The notes beneath the pieces are model-generated. The model was not told the origin of the DNA and did not search any database. It saw only the letters and a list, made by a program, of their open reading frames with translations. This document shows positions 36,129 through 48,600 of a DNA stretch of 64,000 bases, one piece after another; position 1 is the first letter of the stretch, and the number at the start of each line of letters is the position of its first letter. Made by a program: the position numbers and the translations under genes. Source of the DNA: Arthrobotrys musiformis (Eukaryota; Ascomycota; Orbiliomycetes; Orbiliales; Orbiliaceae); assembly GCA_036971715.1 (NCBI GenBank), contig JAVHJL010000008.1, positions 1,984,001-2,048,000 on the forward strand. Direction: 5' to 3'.

Positions 36129-38099
36129 ATGCGCGACAATAGTTACGATACTTCTTTCGAAGATCCAGAGCCCGACTGGTTCGGATTGAAGACCTTCAAT
36201 CCAGCATCTCGCAATTTTTCTCGCAGAGCCCCCAAAGATAAAGAAATATTGGATCTAGAAAGGCTCAAGTTCGGTTTCGGAGCTTATCCAAAGACGGCGC
36301 AGCAACTGGATAGAAAAGGGAAACCACGACGGGGTAGTCTAGTCGACAATGCTCTCCGCGAAGAAATCGAAGGGATGTGCTCATTGGAGTTAAACGGCCT
36401 GAAGCTTATAAATTACTCGAACGCTCAGAGGCAGCTGGTCAGAGAAGAAAGATTACGGCAGAATAATACGGTCATACTAGCAGAGTTCTGTAAAGAGCTT
36501 AAAGAGATGAACACGGCAGGCTTAAATAGTCTTCGATTGGAGAATTATCTAAAAGCTGAGAGACAACTGATAAAGCAAGAAATGAAACGACGGGAAGGCA
36601 TAGTCGACGGCGCTGTCGATGAAGACCTTGGGGGGGTGGACATATCGGATTTAGACGGTCTTGAACTTAGGGACTATCCGAGGGTTCAGGGACATTCGAT
36701 CCGGAAAAAAGAAAACCCAAAACGGAAAAATATGGCCAAAATTAAGTCCCAGATAAACAAAGTGGGCCCCTCCTTTGTGAAGTCTGAGTACAAGACTACG
36801 TCCCAGGCGCTTCCCTTCGTGAGGCCGAGATACGAGACCGGATCCTGGACAAAACTCAATGGCGGTCCCAGCAACGGGATTGATGAAATAGTCATATTGG
36901 ATTTATATGGTGTCGAAGATTTGAAGGTTAATACGAAAGCTGAGAGACGACGAATCCGGAGAGAAAAAAAGCGACAGGAAAGAGAAGCCTTGGAGGGCAG
37001 TAGAGATGAGAGACGACGAATTCGAAAAGAAGAAAAGCGACAGAAAGGAGAAGCTTTCCGCAAAGAGCTTCGGAATATGGAACGCGAAGACTTCAACAAT
37101 CTCGGACCTTTGGAGGGCTATTCAGCTTCTGAGAAGCGAATGATCCGTGCGGAGAAAGAATTACGTGAAAAGCAACATTTCCGCCAAGAGCTTGAGAGTA
37201 TGGAAGATAACTCTTTGAAGGACCTCAAGTTGGAAGATTATACGGATAGCCAAAGGGCTATGATTAGGAAGGAAATATCACGGCGACAAAAATTAGCCAA
37301 ACGTCAAGAAGAGATAAACTGGAAAGCTATTAATACCTTCCGCGAAGAGCTTCGAGGGATGACAGAATCACATTTGGAGAGACTTCTAATGAAGGATCTT
37401 TTAGCGGTCAATAGACAATTGATTCACAACGAGAGGGCACGAAGGGGTAGACCGGAATCGAAGGTAGCTATCGATGCTTTCCGCAGGGAGCTTTGGAAAA
37501 TGGACCGATCGTATTTAGATAATCTAAGGCTACTGGGTTACTCAGAAACACAAAGAGGGCTAATCAGAGATGAGATACTACGGCGGAGATTGCTAGAACC
37601 GCAAAATGCTATGGATATTCTCATAGGGATGTTTGGGCCCCTTTATAGTGATCCAAATCCATTCGAGGAACATTATACTGCGCACCAGCCTACAACCAAT
37701 TTCCCTAACAGTCCCAGTCACTCAGAATATACTGTGTGTGGGAAAGCAAAAGGCGAGCCAGAATTTTGGTATCTTTTTGAAAAGCATCACGAGCAAGTCA
37801 ATATCAAGGTCGATGGTGTTACGTTCCGTTCAAACATACAATGCGGCAGCCTCATCGCCTCGACGAATCTGGAAGGCTATTTCATATGCCCCAACCGACT
37901 ATGCAGAATGGAGTGGGAGTCCCGTCGTGTCGCAACATTCATTCGAGGATCCCGCGGGCCAGATACGTTAGAGTATAACGCAATGGTTTTCAAACAACAG
38001 TGTGGGGTTTGCGACAGCCTGGCAATCATGGAATTGGATACTGAGGTCTATATCGGGGCAGTGACCCGTCAACTAAAGCTATGGAAACAGTGTTTTTGA
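36129..38099 (+). CDS. Tandem-repeat protein with C-terminal 3CxxC-like Cys domain
   Basis: A single frame of 656 aa. At least six units of about 40 residues share the pattern FRxELxxM-x4-LxxLxLxxY-x4-RxLIRxExxRR: residues about 75-110, 118-155, 309-347, 350-387, 403-440 and 450-487, with a decayed unit at 165-200 and a basic linker (RRRIRREKKRQ, repeated) at 272-306. Each unit looks like two charged helices separated by a loop, so the middle may form a helical rod. The last ~120 residues hold Cys587/592 in ICPNRLCRMEWESRR and Cys625/628 in QQCGVC, a layout like the zf-3CxxC family, but the third Cys pair is missing. No signal peptide. I do not recognise the whole protein; a nucleic-acid or protein scaffold role is only a guess. 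Internal ATGs exist; the first ATG was taken. Confidence 0.75.
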   Translation: MRDNSYDTSFEDPEPDWFGLKTFNPASRNFSRRAPKDKEILDLERLKFGFGAYPKTAQQLDRKGKPRRGSLVDNALREEIEGMCSLELNGLKLINYSNAQRQLVREERLRQNNTVILAEFCKELKEMNTAGLNSLRLENYLKAERQLIKQEMKRREGIVDGAVDEDLGGVDISDLDGLELRDYPRVQGHSIRKKENPKRKNMAKIKSQINKVGPSFVKSEYKTTSQALPFVRPRYETGSWTKLNGGPSNGIDEIVILDLYGVEDLKVNTKAERRRIRREKKRQEREALEGSRDERRRIRKEEKRQKGEAFRKELRNMEREDFNNLGPLEGYSASEKRMIRAEKELREKQHFRQELESMEDNSLKDLKLEDYTDSQRAMIRKEISRRQKLAKRQEEINWKAINTFREELRGMTESHLERLLMKDLLAVNRQLIHNERARRGRPESKVAIDAFRRELWKMDRSYLDNLRLLGYSETQRGLIRDEILRRRLLEPQNAMDILIGMFGPLYSDPNPFEEHYTAHQPTTNFPNSPSHSEYTVCGKAKGEPEFWYLFEKHHEQVNIKVDGVTFRSNIQCGSLIASTNLEGYFICPNRLCRMEWESRRVATFIRGSRGPDTLEYNAMVFKQQCGVCDSLAIMELDTEVYIGAVTRQLKLWKQCF

Positions 38100-38760
38100 A
38101 ATGCCATCTGCTGATTGATAGTCTATGGTAAAGCGCCAAGGTTGCGAAATTAAAGGGAAATACATGGTTCGATTGGAATATGTTTAAATTGGCTTGTTTG
38201 GTATATTTAAAGTATTTATCCTATGTATTACACGCATTTCAATAACTGCTAACTCTCCTGATATAAATCTTCCCTGTATATAGAAAATACGACGTGAAGT
38301 CCCCCAACGCAAAATTAATCTCAGCGAAACCTCCAACTTAGTACTTTGGCAGATAACTGTACCCATTAAAGCAATCACTCGTCTGTCAATCAATAATTTT
38401 TCTCCCCCCTTGAAAGCACATTTAATTTCGGAACCCACCCCGAAGGCCGTGGATTCAAGGCTAGCCCGAAGCTTGCCAACAATCCAACATTCCAAACTGC
38501 GTTGTCAAATGAAAAAAACACCTAGCAACACTTTGTCAGTCTCTCAAGACTACTTTCGTGAGGATATCATGGGTATCGCTATAGTCTCGAGACCAGGTAT
38601 TTTGACTACAAATAACCGTTTAAGTAATTGACGGAAAAGGTTAGATCTCCAGCTTGATAGCAGCTAGTTTAAGTTTACAAAGGCAAAGCTAAGGTTAAAT
38701 ACAGCACGCCTCGGCTCGTCGCCAGACTCCTCAGCTTGTTGAGGCACCACGCCTACGTAG
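38100..38760. other. Convergent 3' intergenic region
   Basis: Space between the 3' ends of the repeat-protein and tyrosinase genes, with no gene. It holds a weak motif copy, GTCTCGAGACCAGG, at about 38584-38597. Confidence 0.55.
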
Positions 38761-40668
38761 CTACTCTTTAGTGGGTTCTTTAGCAGCTGCAGGAGGCAGC
38801 ACAATGTCCTCCTGCTGCACCCCCCAGACTAGTTTACCAACAAACCCCGGGAGCTTGCTATAAACTTCCTCCGGAACAACAGTATTCTCATCCATATCTT
38901 TGACTACTTGATAAGCCCGAACCTTATCTTTCTGAAAGCCATCCAGCTTTTCAGGTGCCACAAAAATCACTCTCCTAATACCCTGCTTCACACATCTTCC
39001 CTTATCCGTCCCTTCGCCCATAGTTATACGAGTCATTCTGCCGACATACTCTTTTTGGCCGACATCGATCTGACCGGTAGGTGGCGTAAATCCCTCCGAA
39101 TCGGATATAAAAACGTCGATAGTATATGACGCATCCGTGCACCTGACTCCGTCAAACTCTACTAACGCTCGAATTTTATCGTACTTGTCACTGCCAACCA
39201 TGCTACTCGCAGCTTCCCATGTGTCGGTAGTAGCATAGGCGTTGTTTCCGAGTTTGCCTGTCTTAAATTTAGAAACAGAGCTGGGCTTGTAGTAATCTTG
39301 ATGTTGTGGCCCCTCATAAAAGTACCCGAGAGCTCTCGTCGGCTTCACCATGTCGCCCAAAGTAGTATAGATATACTTCAGTGGATTTCCTTCAGTAATG
39401 GTTGAAGCTAGGGGACCCTTAAACGGCTCCAGTGGGAAATTTGACGAAAATTCGGTTGGCGGCCTTGCGGTCAAGTACATATCGAAGATGCGATCTATAT
39501 TTGAATGGAGGGAGTAGAATATTGGATCGAATGCGGTAAAGGCATTATCGGACATATCAGGGCCGACGAAGCCATGATAGTTGTCGTGCGCTTGCTCGAA
39601 GAGGTTGTCAAAGGTATAGTCCGATTCTCTAGAACGCTTATATTCATCATCTCCTACCGGAATATTAAACGCTGGTATGTTCGCCCAAGGTTTGCTTCGC
39701 TGCTGCGGGACGCTGAAAGTACAGCGGTCTAATGCGTTCTTTGTCTGCTCGTGGAAGAGGGACATATGTTTCATCCATCCCTCGTACTCAGGCAAAAGTG
39801 GGTTATCTATCCATGGAAATCTCCGAATATGTTCTGTGGGTTCTTGTAAAGATTTTGTGGTCTTTGATTGACCGTCCTTTGCACATGCAAATTTCAGAGG
39901 ATTTTTTCTCCGCTCTCCGCTCTTAGGGTGGATGTATTCGTCTTCCAAAAAGGCTTTCGGAATACCGAATTCTGGAGAGCCTGAGTCGGTGGATTTGGCA
40001 TACCAATTCCAATAGGGTATTCTGCAGCCTATTAACTTTTCAACGTAACTATAATATTATAATAGTATTAACAACAGCTTGCTAAATACTTCATTGTCCA
40101 TAATATTTCCAACTTACAGAAGATTGGCCCTATGCCAGGGTAGAAATGCCTGTTGGTAATGCAAGCACCAATTAGAATGCAAATATCCGATTTTCTGCCA
40201 CGGACTTATGTCGTCTCCATCCTTGACCTGCTGCGCCTTCAGAACATCATCCAACTGCATGCGATAGTGATCCAGCTCTTCTTGGCTAAGTGATAAAATA
40301 TCTTTCCTCGCCGTGAGTCTAGGCATACACCGATCCGGGTCCAATCTCGTATTTGGTATTTGTATCTTTCGAGGTTCAATCGGATCACACGACTTTTTTC
40401 GCAACCCTTGGTTTATCCACAATCGAAACTTTTCGCAGGCTTCGTCCGGAAACGGTTGGCTTGGAGGCATGTTCCCAGAAGCCAGGTGGTAGTATATTGT
40501 CTCTGACCACTCGCATACGGATTCGTAGTTACTTAGATCTATCTGATACTCTTTCATAGCTTTCACCCAGCCGGCGGCCTTCCTCTCCGCTTCATCCTTG
40601 TCCTTGATCCAATCGGGATATTGGAAAAGCTCCGGCAGGATGTTTTTCTTCCAGGTCGGTCCGGTCAT
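38761..40668 (-). CDS. Tyrosinase (type-3 copper polyphenol oxidase)
   Basis: Two exons, 40668-40118 and 40048-38761, give 612 aa; the intron is 69 nt. Tyrosinases oxidise mono- and diphenols to quinones for melanin and related pigments. CuA ligands are His164, His170 and His179 in LHSNWCLHYQQAFLPWHRAN, with Cys168 placed for the usual Cys-His thioether. CuB ligands are His338, His342 (HDNYHGFVG) and His365 (FDPIFYSLHSNIDR). The RIPYWNWYA segment between them is typical. There is no signal peptide, so it is probably intracellular, as in many mushroom-type enzymes. The N-terminal ~110 residues include a GNMPPSQPFPDEACEKF/RLWINQG stretch rarely seen before the catalytic core. The ~200-aa C-terminal part should shield the active site until processed. 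Confidence 0.93.
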
Positions 40669-42017
40669 CGTGGCTTAATTACGGTAACGAGTACGAGATC
40701 AAGATCAAGACAACTCAATTTCGGAAAAACCAAAAGATCAAATTCGGATGGAGGATTGGGGTTATAACGTTAAACAGCATCAAATTAAACGGTCCGAAAT
40801 ATGCCATCTAATTATATACACGGAATCAATCAACTAGTATACCGTCCTCAAGGCCAAGATGGTTTTGTAGACGTCTAGCTCTACAGCTATTCCGCTATGC
40901 GCGCGCGCTGCGCGATAGCTGAACCGCAATCCATGGATCCATGTGATCCAGATTAAGCTTCCAAGCCCCACAGCATGGCAGGAGCCACGACACGCGCGTC
41001 CGTGCGCACTGCGGGGACACTCTTGTGATGAGGCCGCTCCTTTACAAGACCGGATACCAAATATTGCAAACATTAATATCACAAACTAGGTACGTATGTA
41101 ATCATAACATTGATACTACCCCGTGGCGCATAACCAACGCCAGCTTGGTGGCGCCAGTGTTGTCGGGAAAACAAAAGAAAAGATCATGTCTTTATGAAGC
41201 TCCGGGTCAATCTATCGTAACCTGGTCTCGGGATCACGGCACCGGTCCACTGTCAACGCAGTGCAATGTGACATGCAACAAGGGGCCCAAGGCAGGTCCA
41301 CTAACTTACCTCTACACAGTATAGCTGTGGCATTGTAACGTATATAACTAACCGGTTCCGCCGGTGTGATTCGAGCCCCCCGCATATGTATTTACCCCTC
41401 AATGGACCGACAATTGCAAATATTCTCCTGAGTTGCAGATACATATGCCCACAACTCATCACAATCACACTATGGCGCAGTGGCGGCGGCAAGAGCTCGA
41501 GTCGGCATTTTTCACCAGCAATGCCCCATTTTATATCCCAGCCCCGCGAACCGAACCACCATTGCATTGGCACCGGCAAAATTTCGAAACCACAAAAAAA
41601 ATCTCCGAATATTATATGGATTCGTCTATGTATGCAAGATCGCGGACGGATTAGGCATATTTCAGCTCTACTCCAACTATCCCCCAGTGCGAGCTAGCAA
41701 GGTAGCTGTTCGGAATATGCAGAACTGCGTGCCGCACAGCTGTACAGTTCGTGGAAGAACTCATGCAGGGCCTTTCATGCAGGGTACATGTGGTCAACAT
41801 TCGCTGCACACAGATACGGGCAGATATCTCCAACAACTTCAAGCTCAAGCCGGGTCCAGACTAGTCTCCGAACGGGACATTCAAAGCCCAACCGCAGCTG
41901 TGGGGCTATCATAGGACATCGCATTCGGGGCATTGAAAAGATCGCACTCGGCCAATTCATTATATGTTCTCCACTTCTTCAACCCCCACGATTGCGATGA
42001 CACCCAACCACGTAGGC

Positions 42018-42043
42018 TTTTTTTTTTTTTTTTTTTTTTTTTT
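42018..42043 (+). repeat. Poly-T run (26 nt)
   Basis: An uninterrupted run of 26 T on the plus strand with no neighbouring gene. It could mark the A-tail of an old retroposed copy on the minus strand, but I see no element attached. Confidence 0.7.
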
Positions 42044-43855
42044 GCCCGAATTCGAATGCTCTAGATACCCAGTGCAAAGTCCTCGATCCCCTCCCGCGAC
42101 GGGTCTTGCCGTATGTATCCGTTATCTAAGGTCCAGGTCGGACCCGCCCAAACCAGCCGAGGTATAAGATATAGGGACCAACATGATATTATATCAATTG
42201 CTTGATAATACCCCGCTGGCTACAAACAAAAGAAATCACCTTTTCTCAAAGTATTTACCTTATGAATTCAGTAAAGGTACAGTGACATTTACTTACCCTC
42301 GAGCTCTAAATATTCGGCAAACATTACCAAGTTCGAAACACCGCCAGCGAATTTCTGGCCAAGTATCGATAGACATTGCATTGAGCGCCCTGAAAAAGCC
42401 CTGTTACATCCACAACTGCAAGTCTATATGCATCATCCGAATTCAGGCTGGCAAGTAGGTCGATGAACACCCGGACCCAGGGCCCAAAATCAAGATAGAA
42501 ATTACCAAGTTAGGGAATATTCGAGGTCTGGCGAAGAGAGACAATGTCTCAATAGCCGTCGACAATGCAATGCATGCATGCCAGTTATCTAAGTTAGGTC
42601 TCGTTTACGCAATTTTCCAACGACCTCTTCGCTTGAAGTCATGCCGACGAAAAGCATACATCGCATCATTATCAAACGAAATAACCTCTGCGAGCCTCTT
42701 TTTATTCCTTAATCTGGCCTTTCAATTGCATTGGATCTGGTATCCAGAATGTGAGATTATATTATTCGCCGAAGTAACTCGATCAGACCGATAGACTCTC
42801 AAGCCCCTCGAATGCGAGGCTTTACTGCGCTCGTATTGGACCCTAGGTCCTTCTTCTGGAACGCTAGCCATTTCCCTGTAGTATACCAAAAGCCGATTTT
42901 GAATGGTAATTTATATATACATAAATTTATTAAGAGAAAACATAACGAGACTCGAGTATTGATACATTTACTCGGGTGCTCTCGATTGCGAATAGCTACA
43001 CAGATAACCCTTTTCCCTACCTGAAGCGCTTTTATACGGCCATATATTATAGTAAAATGTAACATATGTACATTTACGTATGCAGTTTAATTTGAATGTA
43101 AATCGCCGAAGCAGCATTTGGTTCACGCTTATGGCACAGATGCACAGACAATCTTCATGGGTGAAGAGAATCAATTAACATGAATCGAGTGCCGCCGTCG
43201 GCCTACTTAAGATGTGAAAGGTGTATATTTCTTTGAGTTCTACACCAATCTGAATTAAGAGACTGAATAACAGATACCCTTCCAAGCCCACGAGCAAAAC
43301 GCAATGCGGATCTAATATTCATATCTATCTATCCTATTTTGCCCGGCCTTTCCAGCAGGATAGGAGCCCTCCGTATATCAAAGCCCATATATATGAAAAG
43401 CTATACCCAATTTATTTTCATGAACTCGTCAATTTGGGCTAACAAAGGGAAGTTTACACATCTCGTTTATAAGGAAGCGCGTACGCCTTTTCAAGCAATA
43501 GCTATATATATAGCCACTCTGTGTATGCGCATATGTACGTACTGACCTGGCCTTCTGGGCAAACCAAGCTCTATGCGCCAACATCTAGTTCCGTAATCAC
43601 GAAGGATTTCTTAGAATGCCTAATAGAAGGCGATTGCTTGTATATAATTGGGTTTCCCGTTCAGTTCTACCAAACACATGCACAGGTTATTATCTAATTC
43701 AGATCAAGTGTCACACTCCGTCAATTTCCACACTGGAAGTTCGCTAGAAATGCCATACATCTAGAGAATGAAGAACCTAGCTAGCTTGTCGACATTTCCT
43801 GTCCACATTAATATCATTTTCGAAGTGTTGGGGATTTCGATACCTATGTCGGTAC

Positions 43856-43903
43856 GCTTTATCTCGTAAACCAAATGCTACTGTGCACATGTGTCTGGGT
43901 ACG
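43856..43903. repeat. Inverted pair of dispersed motif
   Basis: GCTTTATCTCGTAAACCAAA at 43856-43875 is the minus-strand form of the motif, and TCTGGGTACG at 43894-43903 is the plus-strand form. The first is nearly identical to the arms of the inverted repeat at 24565-24648. Confidence 0.6.
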
Positions 43904-43972
43904 CTTCTCTTGAAGGTTATATATATATATATATCGACAATGCAATAACGTTACTATATGCATGGGCATAGA

Positions 43973-43998
43973 TGGTCCCGTTCTCAGCCTCACCCAGG
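43973..43998 (-). repeat. Dispersed GAGAC motif, long form
   Basis: On the minus strand it reads CCTGGGTGAGGCTGAGAACG then GGACCA, matching the long copies at 21231 and 61627 with only two changes in the shared core. Confidence 0.65.
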
Positions 43999-45667
43999 CA
44001 TATACTAGATATTAATATATTGTGCATCAATACAAATATCTTACCTCTGTTGATCGACAGGTACTAGTTGATATCGATTCGCAGGTCTAGCTTAATTAAA
44101 TCACATCCGCCTACCGGCGCGAAGCTTAAGAAGGTGCACACCTATTATTAAGAAACAGGCGTCTTAGCTTTACGATTGATGCGTCAAAATTGTGACCTCC
44201 AGACTAGTCAAAATTGAAAGTAGTTTTGACTCATTCTTAGTAGGGATCCGGGACAGCGATGAAAAAATCACACTGCGGGTGTGATATATTGATGTTTACA
44301 TTTGAATATAGATTCGTTAACGCGTTGACGTATAACTAGTGTCGTCTTTATCTCCTCCCCTTACACTCAAGTTAAGGCTAAGCTTTCTGTATATATCCAA
44401 TTCGCTGCTACTTACCTATTGGTACTATGAATATATTTACTAGTTCACTTGGGGTTAATTATAACTGCAGTATACCGGGTACCCGGGTTGATCTGGCGCG
44501 GAGACGTCTAGACTTAGGTCTTGGCACTGCAACAACCCTTCTGTTACAAAAACAACACTCGTGAATAAAAAGGTCAACTCGCCCATCAAAACTTCGAAAT
44601 AACACTTCACATCAACATCGCTATCCTTCAAAATGCCATCGCGAACGAATGAAGCATTTAACATCCAAGCGATCTACCAGCAGCCTCACGTGTCCCAAAG
44701 TTGGGCCATCAAATCCATCAGCCCTGATTTCCCTCAACATTTCGCGATGTGCACCTACAAGGCTGCTCGGACGGCACAGTTATGCATGGTACGGCAAAAG
44801 CTGAAAAACAGCAGATGAAATCCAAGAGCCTCGCTCTCCTACACCAAAACCTCGAATTCCTATTGGCGCAGATATGAATTGCGTAAAAGGCTGCAGGTGC
44901 AAACAGCTGGTACCTCCACTCCCAAGACTTTCAGAGAACGCGCCGGTGTCAGGATATGTCGGCTGACCATTTCAACCGTCTGGAAATCAATAGGAGGTCG
45001 AAAGTTCATCAACATTCGTATACCGAATGAACTGAAATACTCCAGACCAGACTGAATTCGAGTCAAAGGGTACGGATTTGAAGGAGACCCAAATCGCCCA
45101 ACCAGAGCAATGATTGCTCGAAGGAAGCGCTCACAAAAAAAGAGAAAGGCTTCGCATGGGGCAGACACACAGCGGGATGCATAAGAAAGGGTGGTAGGAT
45201 CCTGAAGCCTCGCTCGGGAAACATTACCCCTCATTTGCAGTCTATCCTCTGGCGGATAGGTATCGATGTCAGCTTCTATCATGCCCAGACTGATCATGCA
45301 TGGATTGTACCCGCCAGATGGCTTCGTTCGGTTGGTGGCCACAGCCCAGCTTTATCAATTAAGTGGGAAGCCCCTCATCCTTTGGGGTGATGCACGATTA
45401 TTTGCCCAAGTCCTTGGTATGGTATTAGAATATTTCCATTTTCACCAAGTACACCAATACTAACACAAACATCATCGTCCAGCCCCCTACCTAAATCCCG
45501 TCTAGATCATAAGTCCCCTCAATCAAACACCATACCAAAAGATTTTAGCAAGAACATATAGCGGTCTTGAGGACATTTTTTCTTCCTTGCCTGATTCCTT
45601 GGATTTCTTACATATCTCCAACTTGGTTTACGTTTTCGCTTTCGCGAAATCGACACCAAAGTGGAAA

Positions 45668-48600
45668 ATGTCTTCAACCGTCGCACAGAAGCCCAAAAGA
45701 GTCAGGCCGTTGACTTTTAGAATACAGCACATAAATCAAAACCGGACCAACGAAGAAGTAAAAGATTGTATGGAGAAAGCTTTGGCAAACGACGGGAAGG
45801 AAGCAAAAGATATATCAATAGAACTAACATTTGCAAGCGATACAAAGGATTCATCGCGGAGAGTTTGCTGCGTCACATTTCATAACAAGTCTAAGAATGC
45901 GGCCGCAACGTCCCAGCCAGCGCCACCGCATCCATCGCTCTTTGATCAACTGAACTACCTCCTTCCAACCGACCATTTAATGGTGGACCTTCGGACTGGG
46001 GAAGAGTGGGAGAGTTCATACGATTATGGATCGGAGGTCGACGAAGAGTCAGAATTCATGGTTACTATCGATAAAGGTTTCCGTGGATTAACTCCTCTCT
46101 ACGAGCCTACAGATCCGAAGACTGTGAAGGCAAAGTAGGACCATTGTTCTAATTGCGGATCGAGGTGTCCCAGATGCTAACTACTCGAGTCCCCAGTGTC
46201 ATCGCAGTTATGGGGCTGACCCCACATCCGTATGGAGTCTGGCAAGGGGAGAGAAAAGATCACATGTGGCTTCGGCATTCCTTCAAACATTCGGAGGGGT
46301 TGAAGGATTGCCGGAGTTTGATTTTCGGTTACAATGGAGATCTTTGGGTAGAAGCATTATACAAGAAAGAAGACTTTGTGAACGACTTGATCGACACCTT
46401 CACCAAGTTCACGGCGCTTCATCCGAATGTAACTCAAGCACCACTCTTCCAAGTTCTTCAGGCTATGACTAACCGGTATCCGCATACACAGGAGCCGATT
46501 ATTTTTGTTGGCCACAGCTACGGGGGGTTGTTAATTACCGATGTTCGACACTACTCCCTCTCACTAATCTCATATTTGTAGCGTCTGCTAACACGCCAAA
46601 TATTCAGCTGCTACGAAAATCCTTCTCCCGCCATAACGATGCTCAAGCATACCGGGTCTACCAAGTTACTCGCGGAATCTTTTTCTTTGGAACGCCTCAT
46701 CGCGGCATGTTCATCGACGACCTCACGAAAATAATCAAAGACAGACGCACTCTAGAGATAACCGAGCAACTTGAGCAAAAAGATCTATACTATGAGGGAA
46801 TCTTTACGGAAGACCAAAAGGATTTCATTAGGGTAGTTCGGGAGGGTGACATTAAAATCTATAGCTTTGTGGAGAAGGAGCTCACCAATAAGCTACACAT
46901 GGTAAGTTTCTATTTTTCTGATAGTCTAGTGGACCGCGAGGCGATGCCTTGCCACACCGCCCCGAATTTCATTCTTACAATATCTATTTCCAGCCCGAAG
47001 GCGGCAGCAGTCCAATCCAGTCTACCGAAAGAAAAGAACAAGTCAGTTCCGCTAGCGCTTCCCTGTCTATCTTTGGCTTGGAAAAGGAACATCGCGCGAA
47101 CGGCAAAAATCACCGCAATATCGTCAAATTCGACAGCAGATACGACGAGACTTTTAAAGCAACCGAAGATTTCATGGTAGACTGCCTGAAATCCATGAAA
47201 GAGGTCGAACCGCTAGCCGGTCATGGAATTGCGGCGACGCCCCAGGCTGCTGCTCTAAGTGAGTGACCCAAAAAACGAGGTCCATGATTATACTACGCTC
47301 TAGTGGTGCGACTTCTCAAGATGAATGGGCCCCGAGCCAGAAAGATTAAACAAGACTGTCAACATCTATAGTTGTAGCCTAGTAATCTGCGCTACCGTCT
47401 TAATTAAGACGAGTGTGTTCTTTAGATCGTCTTCAATATAATGCCAGGGAGAAGATTCTTCTTCACCCCATTCATCATCCCTCATCGTTGTCATCACTAC
47501 TGAGCGCCCGTACCGTAGACCGGGAAAAGGCGGACGCTGACGGAAAGAATAGGCTCGTCTCATCGTAATCCCACTTTAGACGCCAGAAAGCGTATCTTCA
47601 ATATCCCCGGGACCCTCCACCCTCGCTTCAGCGGCCGCCAAAAGTACCTCGCCCAGATTGAAGCCGCCTTTCGCAGAAAACTTCCCGAGCAGAGACCTAT
47701 CGTATCCGTGTTTGGAATGCCAGGTTTGGGTAAATCGCAGCTCTGCCTCAAATACGTTACAGACCATAGAGGAGATTACGATTACGCGTTCTATGCATCA
47801 GCGGGAACTACGGAATCTTGGTACCAGAGCTGTGATGAAATTATCCGCATACTCAAACTACCCGACTTAGGGTGGGAAGACCATTCTCAGAAGGTGGCGG
47901 CACTGAGAGAATGGCTTGCAGCAACGAGCGGTTGGATGCTAGTTATTGACGATATCTGGGACTGCGCAGTGGATGCGGTGAGGAAAACACTTCCCTCATA
48001 TCTCGGCGGGCATGTACTGTTCTCAACAAGAGACAAGCACATTGCAGAGGACTTTAGTGGCGAGGATAATTCTATAGCGCTGAAAGAGATGGATGCGAAC
48101 GAGGGGAAAGAGTTAGTCCTGAAGATATATCGTCAACATGGAAATGGACACGGAAATGGGGCTGATGAGGATGTTCAAACCCTTGCCGAGAATATCAACC
48201 AGGCGCTAGGAGGCCTGCCCTTGGCTTTGGAACAGGGAACGACATCTGCAAAACGAATGCACTGGAAACTCGGTGACTTGTTGAAGAACCTGCAGGAGAA
48301 CAAGCAATCAGTCATTCGGGATACGGCGCAGTCAAATTTGCATCACGCAGATATCATAACGACCTTGACTATCGCGCTGGGAGGGCTGGAGCCGCACCAC
48401 GTCGCAATTTTGAATATAATATTGATGATGCGGCCTCAGGGTCTGCCGATGGAGCTTTTGATTGAAGGAGGCGCGCACGTCCGGGACATAACGCTGAACG
48501 AAGGGGCTGCGCCCAGTGTTTCGGTAGCAGATACTCGGGGGGTTGCAGGTTCTCTAGGGGGAGAGAAGAAGAAGAAGCGGTGGGTGCGGAAGCTATGGAA

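Larger units (their letters stand above)
40669..45667. other. 5-kb gene-poor region
   Basis: No supported gene. Contents: a GC-rich hairpin-prone stretch at about 40893-40920, a 26-T run at 42018-42043, a (TA)n run at about 43919-43934, and copies of the dispersed motif at 43856-43903 and 43973-43998. A 160-aa minus frame at 44860-45342 has no recognisable domain and no good ATG at its 5' end. Confidence 0.55.

Noticed and set aside
40893..40920. GC-rich self-complementary stretch
   Set aside because: An alternating GC run folds readily by chance; pairing is imperfect and there is no gene next to it.
41340..41385. GGTGTGATTCGAGCC resembling a tRNA T-arm
   Set aside because: I could not find matching acceptor, D and anticodon arms in the 75 nt around it.
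41480..41914. 144-aa plus-strand frame
   Set aside because: No good start, no domain, and a composition like random translation of intergenic DNA.
44860..45342. 160-aa minus-strand frame upstream of the NLR
   Set aside because: It starts on a GTG, has no recognisable domain or splice pattern, and overlaps the expected NLR promoter.
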